Shown: one piece after another, positions 18,107 to 26,368 of the stretch | How the letters are laid out: each line of letters begins with the position of its first letter | How positions within the stretch are numbered: position 1 is the first letter of the stretch | DNA from: Pedobacter nyackensis | GTDB taxonomy: Bacteria; Bacteroidota; Bacteroidia; Sphingobacteriales; Sphingobacteriaceae | Direction of reading: 5' to 3' | NCBI RefSeq assembly: GCF_900176505.1 | Contig: NZ_FWYB01000005.1 | Span: forward strand, 186,001-250,000 | DNA length: 64,000 bases | The notes under the pieces: model-generated | Told to the model about the DNA's origin: nothing | The model's database searches: none | What the model saw: the letters and a program-made list of their open reading frames with translations, nothing else | Position numbers and translations under genes: made by a program

Positions 18107-19045
18107 ATGAACAAATCAGAAAAAGGATTTATTCCGGTAATGCTTACACCCTTTAAAGATAATGGGGATGTAGATTTTGACGGACTAACAAAATTAACAG
18201 AGTTATATATAGAGGCTGGTGCTGCAGGTTTATTTGCCAACTGTTTGTCAAGTGAAATGTTTGAACTTTCCGGTGAAGAAAGACTTAAAGTAGTTGAGCA
18301 TGTGGTAAAGTCTACTCAAGGCGCAGTACCGGTAGTGGCGACAGGAACTTTTGGTGGTCCTATAGCGCAACAGGCTGATTTTGTAAAGCAAATTTATAAC
18401 TGTGGTGTAGAAGCGGTAATCGGTATTACCGGACTGCTCGCAGCTGAGCATGATGATGATGCGATTTTTGATGCAAATGTGGCAAGGTTGTTAGATCTTA
18501 CTGAGCAAATCCCTATGGGGTTTTATGAATGTCCTGTTCCTTACAAACGTTTAATCTCGCCAGAACAACTGGGACATCTTGTGGCCACAGGAAGGGTGAC
18601 TTATCATAAAGATACCTGTTTGGATATAGATCAGGTGAAGGCTAAGATTGCTGCAACAGCAGGAAACAAATTTGGTTTGTATGATGCTTATATGGCTCAT
18701 GCTGTAGCCTCGTTAAAAGCAGGTTCTGCAGGTCTTTCTTGTATTCAAGGGAACTTCTTCCCTGAACTGATTGTTTGGTTATGTAATAACTACGATAACA
18801 ATGATTTAAAACAGGAAGTAGATAAAGTACAGCAGTTCTTTATCGATAATATGGATGTGATGCATAATGTATATCCTATAATATCAAAGTATTATCTGCA
18901 AAAAAGAGGTCTTCATATCTCAACTTTTACAAGAAGAAATGATGTGGGGATTTTTGATACAAAAATCAAAACCAGTATTGATGCACTGAGTGGCAGATAT
19001 GATATTTTAAAAAATGAGCTGGAAATAAAATTTGAAGTAGCTTAA
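18107..19045 (+). CDS. DHDPS/NAL/KDG-aldolase superfamily lyase
   Basis: A 312-residue TIM-barrel lyase. FIPVMLTPFKDNGDVDFDGL at the N-terminus, the catalytic-type Tyr140 in FYECPVPY and the Schiff-base Lys168 in YHKDT place it in the class I DHDPS/N-acetylneuraminate lyase superfamily. The usual GTTGE motif is replaced by NCLSSE, and GGxGxIS by AGLSCIQGN, so it is not a housekeeping DapA. Aldol cleavage of a 2-keto-3-deoxy sugar acid, or dehydration to alpha-ketoglutarate semialdehyde as in 5-keto-4-deoxyglucarate dehydratases, would each fit. It shares the regulon box with the dehydratase operon and symporter, which supports a step in the same pathway. Confidence 0.78.
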   Translation: MNKSEKGFIPVMLTPFKDNGDVDFDGLTKLTELYIEAGAAGLFANCLSSEMFELSGEERLKVVEHVVKSTQGAVPVVATGTFGGPIAQQADFVKQIYNCGVEAVIGITGLLAAEHDDDAIFDANVARLLDLTEQIPMGFYECPVPYKRLISPEQLGHLVATGRVTYHKDTCLDIDQVKAKIAATAGNKFGLYDAYMAHAVASLKAGSAGLSCIQGNFFPELIVWLCNNYDNNDLKQEVDKVQQFFIDNMDVMHNVYPIISKYYLQKRGLHISTFTRRNDVGIFDTKIKTSIDALSGRYDILKNELEIKFEVA

Positions 19046-19065
19046 CCTAATCCAGATGCAATTAG

Positions 19066-19100
19066 AAAAGGATCGCTATACCAGCGGTCCTTTTTTTATT
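19066..19100 (+). terminator. Intrinsic terminator after the DHDPS-family gene
   Basis: GGATCGCT pairs with AGCGGTCC (one G-T pair) around a 5-nt loop, followed by seven T, an A and more T. It starts about 20 nt after the stop. Confidence 0.85.
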
Positions 19101-19184
19101 TGAGCAACATGCGCTTTGTGTTGTGCAAACAATTTTTTGTTAAACAAAATTCCTTACTTTGCAGGACCGATCAGATCCAGAAAG

Positions 19185-20213
19185 TTGAAAAATATTACTA
19201 TAAAAACCATATCAGAAGCGACTCAGGTTTCTTTAACCACAGTTTCGCGTGTATTGAATGGCGTATCGAAGAAGTTTAGGATTAGCCCGGCTACAGAAGC
19301 CAAAGTTTTAGAAGCTGCTGAACGATTAGGTTATACACCAAACCAGACAGCCATCAATTTAAGGTTGAATAAAAGCTTTTCTATTGGACTTGTAATTCCA
19401 ACGCTTGCCAATCCTTTTTTTTCTAATATTGCAAGCATCGTTAATCAGGCCCTACACGCTAAAGGATATTCGGTTTTGGTTACTGACTGCAATGAAGAAG
19501 AAAAAACAGAAATTGATGCCGTAAGACAGTTGGCGGCTCGTAATATTGACGGGATGATTATTATTCCATCCGGAAAAGATAAAAAGCATTTTGAGTTACT
19601 ACTTAAACAAGAAATACCTGTGGTTTTTATAGATCGCTATTTTAATGATCTTCCGATTTCATATGTTTCTACGGACCATTATGAAGGTGCGTTTCTTATG
19701 GTTAACCACTTGATTGCTTCTGGACATAAACGGATTGCCTGTATACAGGGAGCACATCATGTCATGTCTAACCGCGAAAGAGTAAGAGGATATAGTGAGG
19801 CTATGAAGGCGCAAAAGTTACCCGAATATTACATTGGAGGGAGCAGCTTTACTTATGAAGATGGGTATCTTGAAACCAAATTATTAATGCAAAAAAGTGA
19901 GAAGCCAACGGCTATTTTCGCACTCAGTGATACCATCCTTTTGGGTGTTTTAAAAGCGCTTACGGAGGATGGCTATCGTATTCCTGAGGATATTTCGATT
20001 GCAACATTTGATAATTCCATATATCTGGATTTTTTGGCCTGTCCGGTTACCAGTATTTCTCAACCTATTTCTGATGTTGCCCAGATTGCTATCAGGTTAT
20101 TGCTGAATAAAATAGATCAGAAAAGTAACCATGAGGAATCTACTAATGGGCAAGAGAATATTCTGATTGTACCCTCAATCATCTATCGTAAATCTGTTAA
20201 AAGTCTCTTATAA
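19185..20213 (+). CDS. LacI-family transcriptional regulator
   Basis: The open frame extends upstream to 19116, but family alignment places the start at the TTG at 19185 (MKNITIKTISEATQVSLTTVSRVLNG), giving 342 residues. The N-terminal HTH (residues 4-25) and hinge (SPATEAKVLEAAERLGYTPN) precede a periplasmic-binding-protein-like sensor: SIGLVIPTLANPFFSNIASIVNQ, IDGMIIIPSG, FIDRYF and DISIATFDN. It lies between the DHDPS-family gene and the PUL and is followed by a 487-bp gap containing inverted repeats. It probably controls the PUL in response to a sugar; it may also act on the upstream catabolic genes. Confidence 0.85.
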   Translation: MKNITIKTISEATQVSLTTVSRVLNGVSKKFRISPATEAKVLEAAERLGYTPNQTAINLRLNKSFSIGLVIPTLANPFFSNIASIVNQALHAKGYSVLVTDCNEEEKTEIDAVRQLAARNIDGMIIIPSGKDKKHFELLLKQEIPVVFIDRYFNDLPISYVSTDHYEGAFLMVNHLIASGHKRIACIQGAHHVMSNRERVRGYSEAMKAQKLPEYYIGGSSFTYEDGYLETKLLMQKSEKPTAIFALSDTILLGVLKALTEDGYRIPEDISIATFDNSIYLDFLACPVTSISQPISDVAQIAIRLLLNKIDQKSNHEESTNGQENILIVPSIIYRKSVKSLL

Positions 20214-20303
20214 ATCTTTCCGGTGTTTCTAGTTCGATGCTGTAATTTGCATTCCTCAAATCATCTGGCATAAGGTATGTACAGGTCGATAAGTGCATTT
20301 ATC

Positions 20304-20365
20304 TTAAAATGAATTTGTTCGATTTGAGGTTTGATTTGCGCAATCGTTAATTCATTTTAAATGAA
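20304..20365. promoter_or_regulatory. Nested inverted repeats in the PUL upstream region
   Basis: TTAAAATGAATT (20304-20315) and AATTCATTTTAA (20349-20360) are a perfect 12-bp inverted pair 33 nt apart. The right arm overlaps a second palindrome, TTCATTT-T-AAATGAA (20351-20365). Paired sites of this kind suit a looping repressor, but AT-richness makes chance more likely than usual. Confidence 0.35.
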
Positions 20366-20559
20366 ATCTGCTTTTTTTGAGTTTTTTCTGAAGATTCCAG
20401 TCTGGGATTTAATCGTTATGGCGCTTCTTTTTTAGCAGTTTGCTCATCTGATAAGCTGTCTGAATTATTTTAAATGCGGTTTTTATCTTCGTTAAGCTAT
20501 GAAAGAGATTTTTTTTATTTTCTCTTTTGGATAATGTAAAAATTTTATATCTTGAACAA

Positions 20560-20574
20560 ACGTTATCGCAACGT
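20560..20574. promoter_or_regulatory. Candidate LacI-type operator
   Basis: ACGTT-ATCGC-AACGT is an inverted repeat with 5-bp arms and a 5-bp centre containing CG. It lies 127 bp upstream of the first PUL gene and downstream of the LacI regulator gene. Assignment to that regulator is inference. Confidence 0.35.
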
Positions 20575-20700
20575 ATTAACCAAGTATAAAGTTTAATAAT
20601 GACGAGTTTTTCATTGCTCATTGAGGGTGAGTATTGTTCGCTTTGGACTGCAATAAATACAAGTCAAGATTAAACCGTAGAACCTAATTTGTTTACGGAG

Positions 20701-21828
20701 ATGAAAAGGATATTTACTTTTATTTTTTTTAAGATTTTGCTAATCAATGGGGGGCTGGCCCAGGTCTTTACCAATACCTATTATTCTCAAAATGTAATTC
20801 CACAATTAGTTGTTGAGAAGTCAACAATATATACCCCTCTTCCATCAAATTGGCATTATACACACCATCCCTCTATTGTTTATTTCAATGGTAAGTTGAT
20901 TTCAATTTTTTCCAGTGGAATTAATGGTGAGGATGAGGCTGATCAAAGGGTGATGATCTCTGATTCTAAAGATTTTAAGATATGGTCTGCTCCTGTAGTG
21001 CTTCGCAGTCCGACCGTTTCAGGAAATGTGCTTACTCCAGGTGGATTATATGTTATTGACAATAAGCTGGTAGTTTACTACACGGAAAACGGAATAGGTC
21101 CGAAAAATAGCCGAACCAATGTGAAGTTATATGCGATTAATTCCCTGGATGGGACGAATTGGTCTGAGTCTATTAATTTAGACGTATCGGTATTCCCATG
21201 TCATAGGCCTACCAGGCTTTCATCGGGCAGGTTCATATTAACCGGAAACAGGAGCTTTTATTACACCGATCATTTTTCGGGTACTGCTGGATGGAAGGCT
21301 GCTGTCAGACCCGATTTTTCACCAGGCCAAACTGCTACGCTGGTAGAAGGTTCAATAATAGTGCATCAGGATAGTGTTTATACCTTGTTTAGAAGCACCG
21401 GGGCTACTTATGATGGTTTTTTATGGCAGGAATCCAGTAAAGATGGATCTGTATGGACGGCACCTCGGAAAACGAATTTTACTGATAATAACACTAAATC
21501 CCACCTGGGTAGATTGCCTGATGGAAGATATTATTATGTCGGAACTCCGGATACTTTAAAAGTGAATAGGGGTAAACGAACACCTCTTGTTTTATCGCTT
21601 TCTGACGATGGATTTAACTTTAATCAGAATTACATTATTGCCAGCGACAATTATGTGAAGCAGTTTGCAGGTCGTTATAAAGATGGTCAGTTTGGATATC
21701 CATACACGATTATACATGATGGTTGTATGTATGTGATTTTGTCTAGACATAAGGAGAAACTGGAAGTGATGCGCTTTGCGCTAAACCAATTAAATAAGAC
21801 AAAAACAGGTAACGTTAATCCGAATTAA
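20701..21828 (+). CDS. Secreted BNR/sialidase-like beta-propeller protein (paralogue 1)
   Basis: The ATG at 20701 (preceded by CGGAG) starts a signal peptide MKRIFTFIFFKILLINGGLAQ; the mature protein is about 355 residues. Repeated D-G-x-x-W blades (SDSKDFKIWSAP, SLDGTNWSES, SKDGSVWTAP, SDDGFNFNQN) and HPSIVYFNGKLISIFSSG suggest a five- to six-bladed propeller like BNR sialidases or GH43-type folds. Strict Asp-box spacing is poorly kept, so catalytic activity is uncertain. It is a close paralogue of the lipoprotein at 21971 (well over 80% identical by eye from the YYSQ motif on). It opens the PUL after the LacI gene. Probably periplasmic or extracellular glycan recognition or cleavage. Confidence 0.7.
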   Translation: MKRIFTFIFFKILLINGGLAQVFTNTYYSQNVIPQLVVEKSTIYTPLPSNWHYTHHPSIVYFNGKLISIFSSGINGEDEADQRVMISDSKDFKIWSAPVVLRSPTVSGNVLTPGGLYVIDNKLVVYYTENGIGPKNSRTNVKLYAINSLDGTNWSESINLDVSVFPCHRPTRLSSGRFILTGNRSFYYTDHFSGTAGWKAAVRPDFSPGQTATLVEGSIIVHQDSVYTLFRSTGATYDGFLWQESSKDGSVWTAPRKTNFTDNNTKSHLGRLPDGRYYYVGTPDTLKVNRGKRTPLVLSLSDDGFNFNQNYIIASDNYVKQFAGRYKDGQFGYPYTIIHDGCMYVILSRHKEKLEVMRFALNQLNKTKTGNVNPN

Positions 21829-21891
21829 AAATCGGCTAAGTCGCTGTAAATAAAAACCACTACTAACTTTTGTTAACCAAATTAACCAAAT

Positions 21892-21952
21892 ATGAAAATA
21901 CTTAGACTTAAAACAGGCTATGCCTCAAATGAAACAGAATTCGCTTTGATAA
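21892..21952 (+). pseudogene. Scar: possible susC start joined to susD 3' end
   Basis: Bases 21917-21952 read A-M-P-Q-M-K-Q-N-S-L-stop, matching the last codons of the intact susD at 26369 (K-M-K-Q-N-P-L-W-stop) at DNA level, with TGG changed to TGA and the following TAA kept. Just upstream, 21892 starts an ATG-AAA frame after an AACCAAATTAACCAAAT stretch of a kind seen before SusC genes; this frame runs only 22 codons. The simplest reading is a deletion of nearly all of an earlier susCD pair. The susD match is clear; the susC part is weak. Confidence 0.5.
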
Positions 21953-21970
21953 CACCTTAAATTATAGATA

Positions 21971-23131
21971 ATGAAAAACTTTTTATATGTGATTTTGGCT
22001 GTAATGCTCTGTACTTCGTGTAATAAATTTGCAACTGATGTTGATTTTGCGGTATCAGTTGAGCCCGAAAATAACTTACAGGAAGTCCAGACTCAAATTT
22101 TTACTAATTCCTATTATTCGCAAACTGCAATTCCACAGCTAACCGTTCAGAAGGCAATAATATATGCCCCTCTTCCATCAAATTGGCATTATACACATCA
22201 CCCCTCCATTGTTTATTTTAATGGTAAGTTGATTTCAATTTTTTCCAGTGGGGTTAATGGTGAAGACGAGGCTGGACAAAGGGTGATGATTTCTGATTCG
22301 GAAGATTTCAATAGCTGGTCTGCATCGGCAGTGCTTCGGAGTCCGACTATTTCTGGAAATGTGCTTACCCCTGGTGGATTATATGTTATTGATAATAAGC
22401 TGGTAGTCTATTATACAGAAAATGGTATAGGACCGAATAATACCCGGATTAACGTAAAACTGTATGCTATTAATTCATTGGATGGGGTAAATTGGTCCGC
22501 ACCCATTGATTTGGGAATATCAGTATTTCCCTGCCATAGGCCCACCAGGCTTTCGTCGGGTAGGTTTATACTAACTGGAAACAGGAATTTTTATTACACC
22601 GATCATGTATCGGGTACTGCGGGGTGGAAAGGTACGGTCAGGCCAGATTTTATGCCCGGTCAGACTGCAACATTAGTAGAGGGCTCAATAATAGAACATC
22701 TGGATAGCGTTTACACTTTGTTTAGAAGTACAGGTGTAACTTATGATGGGTTTTTATGGCAAGAATCCAGTAAAGATGGCGTAGTGTGGACCGCGCCGAA
22801 GAAAACGAATTTTACGGATAATAATACGAAATCCCACCTAGGTAAATTGCCTGACGGAAGGTATTACTATGTCGGCACTCCGGACACTTTGACGGTGAAT
22901 AGAGGCAAGCGAACACCTCTTGTTTTGTCTACTTCTGTGGATGGGTTTAATTTCAATCAGAACTACATTATTGCGAACGATAATTACGTAAAACAGTACC
23001 CAGGCCGTTATAAGGACGGTCAGTTTGGCTATCCATATACGATTATACATGATGGTAATATGTATGTGATTTTGTCCAGACAAAAGGAGCAACTGGAGGT
23101 GCTTCGTTTTGAGTTGAGCCAATTACAATAA
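21971..23131 (+). CDS. BNR beta-propeller lipoprotein, chimeric with a DUF5017 N-terminus (paralogue 2)
   Basis: A 386-residue lipoprotein with lipobox LCTSC (Cys about 17). Residues 1-35 match the first residues of the DUF5017 protein at 27980 (MKNFLYVILAV-x-L-x-TSCNKF, then V-D/S-D-F and PEN). From about residue 44 (TNSYYSQ) it follows the propeller of the 20701 gene. The DNA match to 27966 onward starts 14 nt before the ATG, so the fusion carried the upstream region too. The result is the same propeller re-targeted from secreted to lipid-anchored, probably on the cell surface beside SusC/D. No frame damage is seen. The function is probably glycan binding or hydrolysis, unproven. Confidence 0.75.
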   Translation: MKNFLYVILAVMLCTSCNKFATDVDFAVSVEPENNLQEVQTQIFTNSYYSQTAIPQLTVQKAIIYAPLPSNWHYTHHPSIVYFNGKLISIFSSGVNGEDEAGQRVMISDSEDFNSWSASAVLRSPTISGNVLTPGGLYVIDNKLVVYYTENGIGPNNTRINVKLYAINSLDGVNWSAPIDLGISVFPCHRPTRLSSGRFILTGNRNFYYTDHVSGTAGWKGTVRPDFMPGQTATLVEGSIIEHLDSVYTLFRSTGVTYDGFLWQESSKDGVVWTAPKKTNFTDNNTKSHLGKLPDGRYYYVGTPDTLTVNRGKRTPLVLSTSVDGFNFNQNYIIANDNYVKQYPGRYKDGQFGYPYTIIHDGNMYVILSRQKEQLEVLRFELSQLQ

Positions 23132-23234
23132 AATAAAAGCAAATAGCGGTCCCTTGTTTTATGGACGATAGGCTTAATTGCTCCAAATGTAATAGTGCCG
23201 TAATAGGTGTTACTGTGAACCCCCTTAATAGAAT

Positions 23235-26200
23235 ATGATGAAAACTAAAAGCATTTTTTTTATGATTTGCTGTACTTTTTTAAGTGTAGCATTTGTACAG
23301 GCGCAAACTCGCGTAACTGGGATTGTACTTAGCGACGAAAAGGACCCTTTGCCGGGCGTAATTGTTTCGTTGAAAAATACAGCAATAAAAATATATACCG
23401 ATGGATCAGGTAAATTTACAATTAACACCAAATCAAAAGATGATGTGCTGGTTTTTTCGTACGTAGGTTTTAAAACTTTGACGTTGCCGGTTCAGAATAA
23501 AACAACGTTCAATGTAATTTTAGAGAAAGAACTGAATAATCTTGATGAAGTAGTGGTTATTGGTTATGGAGAAGTAAAGCAGAAGGATTTAACAGGAGCA
23601 GTTGGAAAAGTTAATCTTAATGATTTGCTGAAAGCGCCTGTTGGCAGATTTGATGAGGCATTAGGAGGAAGGGTAGCAGGAGTTTCTGTTGTCTCAAGTG
23701 AAGGAATGCCGGGAAGTGAAATGAACATTGTGATCAGGGGAAATAATTCTGTTACCCAACAAAATTCACCTTTGTATGTAATAGATGGTTTTCCTTCAGA
23801 GGAATCCGTAAGTAATGTGATCAATCCTTCAGATATTGAATCTTATACTATTTTAAAGGATGCATCGGCTACAGCAATTTATGGTGCAAGAGCTGCAAAT
23901 GGAGTTATTGTGATTACCACCAAGAAAGGTAAGATAGGCGCAGCAAGAGTAAGTTATGATGGGAGTTACGCTGTTTCTACTGTTACAAAAAAAATCCCTT
24001 TGTTAAATGCTTACGAATTTGTTAAGCTCCAGTCGGAAAACTTTACTGCAGCAGATTTTACCGCAAGGTATTTGAGCGGTAATGAAAAGAGCATAGAGGA
24101 TTACAGGAATGTTAAAACTGTCGACTGGCAGGATATGATATTTAGAACTGCTGGTACGCAGAATCATAACGTCAATGTTTCCGGAGGGACCCCGCAAACC
24201 CGTTACAGCGTTAGCTTATCGGCCTTTGATCAGGACGGGACGATTAGAAACTCTAATTATAGCAGGTATCAGGGCAGGATAAATCTGGACCAGAAAATCA
24301 GTGAAAAATTTAGATTTGGCATCAATAGTAACTTTGCGAGGTTTACGCAAACCGGTGAATCACCCTCGCAGGTGTTGTACTCAAATAGTGCGAATCTGTT
24401 AAGAAATGTATGGAGCTACCGTCCATTGGCAAGTGTAAACAATGTTGATCTGATTAATGATTTAATTGATGAGTCTATCAGTTCTTCATCTGATTTGCGC
24501 ATTAATCCTCTGGATATTGTAAACAATGAATATAAAAAACGATTTAATGATGATATCAGGATAAACTCTAATCTTGAGTATAATATCATTCGTGGATTAA
24601 AACTTAAAATTTCCGGGGGTATATCGAATCTTGCGTCGCGTTATGATCAGTTTAACAATACCCGAACAAGGAGTGGAAATCAGTTCAGGCAGGATGGGGT
24701 AAATGCATCGGTGGATCAGCGTAAAAACTTTAGCTGGTTAAATGAGAATACATTAACATATAATGGTTCATTTGATACGAAAAAGAAACATGCTTTTGAT
24801 ATAATGGTTGGAGAAACCATGCAGGGTGGAGAAACCAATTTTCTTTCTCAGCGCGTAGTCAATATTCCGAATGAAGATCTTGGAATGTCTGGTATGAGCC
24901 AGGGAAACACACAGAAAACGACTGCATTGAATAGTGAATGGCAATTGTTGTCCTTCTTGTCAAGGTTCAATTATAATTATAAGTCAAAATATTATGTTAC
25001 GGCCACAATTAGAGCAGATGGTTCTTCTAAATTTCCTGAAGCAAACAGATGGGGATATTTTCCTTCATTAGGGTTAGGCTGGAACATCCATGAAGAAAGT
25101 TTTTTGAAAAATGTTGGCTTTATATCTAGTGCCAAGCTTAGGGGCAGTTGGGGACAAACAGGAAATAACCGTATTCCGGAATATGCTTATTGGGCGCAAA
25201 TGAGGTCTCTGATTTCCAGAGATGGAGATGTTTATTCTTCTGAATATGTTTTTAATGATGCCAATTCTACTGGTTATGCAGTTACGTCGCCTGGTAATGA
25301 GCAGCTTAAATGGGAAACAACTACTCAGACGGATCTCGGATTTGATTTGAGTCTTTTTAATCAAAGGATGTCCCTTACTGCTGATGTTTATAAGAAAGTT
25401 ACTGATGGTCTGTTGCTTAACGCGAATCTTCCTCCTTCGTTTGGCTTTAGCTCGGCATTAATGAATATAGGTAAGGTGAGTAATCAGGGCTTGGAACTTA
25501 CATTGGAAAGTCAGAATATTAAAACCAAGTCTTTCCAGTGGAGCTCCAGTTTTAACATTTCATTCAATAAAAATGAAGTGATTGCCTTATCAAGAAACGA
25601 AGAAAGTCTGGTTAGTGTGATTTCCTATTCTAATGCGTATATAGCCAGAATAGGGCAGCCCTTGGGTTTAATGTATGGCTATGCTTACGAGGGAACCTAT
25701 AAATACAATGATTTTGATTTAATGCCTGATGGAAAGTACGTGTTGAAAGCAAATTTGCCTAATAATGGAACTGATCGTACAGGTATTCTTCCGGGAGATA
25801 TCAAATTTAAAGATATTAATGGTGACGGAATAGTGAACAATGCTGATGCAACAGTTATTGGCAGGGGTATTCCAATTCATACTGGTGGTTTTTCCAATAA
25901 TTTTCAATATAAAGGTTTTGACCTGAATGTTTTCTTCCAGTGGTCTTACGGAAATAATATTTATAACTCAGATAAGATGTTTTTTGCGAGGGGTAAACCT
26001 GAAGTGAATTACAATAGGTTTGCTACTTATGCAGATCGCTGGACTCCGGAAAATCCAAATAGTGATATTCCAAGAGTTGGCGGTTGGGGGACAGGTGTTT
26101 TCTCTTCTTATGAAGTGGAGGATGGTTCTTTCTTAAGGCTAAAAACAGTTGCATTGGGTTATACGTTGCCATCTGCCCTAACTAAAAAGCTATCTGCTAA

Positions 26201-26366
26201 AAAGATTCGTGTATATGTTTCGGGACAGAATTTAATTACCTGGACAAATTATACTGGGTATGATCCTGAAGTTTCAACGAAAAACACAGCGTTAACACCT
26301 GGATTTGATGGTTCGTCGTATCCAAGAGCATATGTATTAAATTTTGGTTTAAACTTTATTTATTAA
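23235..26366 (+). CDS. susC: SusC-family TonB-dependent outer-membrane transporter
   Basis: A 1043-residue outer-membrane protein. It has a signal peptide (to VQAQ, about residue 25) and a carboxypeptidase-D-like regulatory domain at about 26-105 (TRVTGIVLSDEKDPLPGVIVSLKNT). A TonB-box/plug start LDEVVVIGYGEVKQKDLTGAVGKV follows, then a plug (about 115-230) with IYGARAANGVIVITTKKG, and a long barrel ending in an aromatic residue (LNFGLNFIY). SusC proteins import oligosaccharides with energy from TonB. It is followed 2 nt later by SusD. No ECF/anti-sigma pair is attached, so control is probably through the LacI regulator. Confidence 0.95.
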   Translation: MMKTKSIFFMICCTFLSVAFVQAQTRVTGIVLSDEKDPLPGVIVSLKNTAIKIYTDGSGKFTINTKSKDDVLVFSYVGFKTLTLPVQNKTTFNVILEKELNNLDEVVVIGYGEVKQKDLTGAVGKVNLNDLLKAPVGRFDEALGGRVAGVSVVSSEGMPGSEMNIVIRGNNSVTQQNSPLYVIDGFPSEESVSNVINPSDIESYTILKDASATAIYGARAANGVIVITTKKGKIGAARVSYDGSYAVSTVTKKIPLLNAYEFVKLQSENFTAADFTARYLSGNEKSIEDYRNVKTVDWQDMIFRTAGTQNHNVNVSGGTPQTRYSVSLSAFDQDGTIRNSNYSRYQGRINLDQKISEKFRFGINSNFARFTQTGESPSQVLYSNSANLLRNVWSYRPLASVNNVDLINDLIDESISSSSDLRINPLDIVNNEYKKRFNDDIRINSNLEYNIIRGLKLKISGGISNLASRYDQFNNTRTRSGNQFRQDGVNASVDQRKNFSWLNENTLTYNGSFDTKKKHAFDIMVGETMQGGETNFLSQRVVNIPNEDLGMSGMSQGNTQKTTALNSEWQLLSFLSRFNYNYKSKYYVTATIRADGSSKFPEANRWGYFPSLGLGWNIHEESFLKNVGFISSAKLRGSWGQTGNNRIPEYAYWAQMRSLISRDGDVYSSEYVFNDANSTGYAVTSPGNEQLKWETTTQTDLGFDLSLFNQRMSLTADVYKKVTDGLLLNANLPPSFGFSSALMNIGKVSNQGLELTLESQNIKTKSFQWSSSFNISFNKNEVIALSRNEESLVSVISYSNAYIARIGQPLGLMYGYAYEGTYKYNDFDLMPDGKYVLKANLPNNGTDRTGILPGDIKFKDINGDGIVNNADATVIGRGIPIHTGGFSNNFQYKGFDLNVFFQWSYGNNIYNSDKMFFARGKPEVNYNRFATYADRWTPENPNSDIPRVGGWGTGVFSSYEVEDGSFLRLKTVALGYTLPSALTKKLSAKKIRVYVSGQNLITWTNYTGYDPEVSTKNTALTPGFDGSSYPRAYVLNFGLNFIY

Positions 26367-26368
26367 TC

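Larger units (their letters stand above)
20214..20700. other. 487-bp intergenic region before the PUL
   Basis: No open frame with coding signals is seen. It holds two groups of inverted repeats (listed separately) and AT-rich DNA. No copy of the 31-bp regulon box was found here, and no exact TAnnTTTG element stands out, so the promoter of the first BNR gene could not be placed. Confidence 0.5.

Noticed and set aside
18107..19045. Housekeeping dihydrodipicolinate synthase (dapA)
   Set aside because: The GTTGE motif is replaced by NCLSSE, and the gene is under the sugar-acid regulon promoter.
19116..19184. N-terminal extension of the LacI regulator
   Set aside because: The family starts at the TTG at 19185; the extension is rich in Cys and Phe and has no HTH role.
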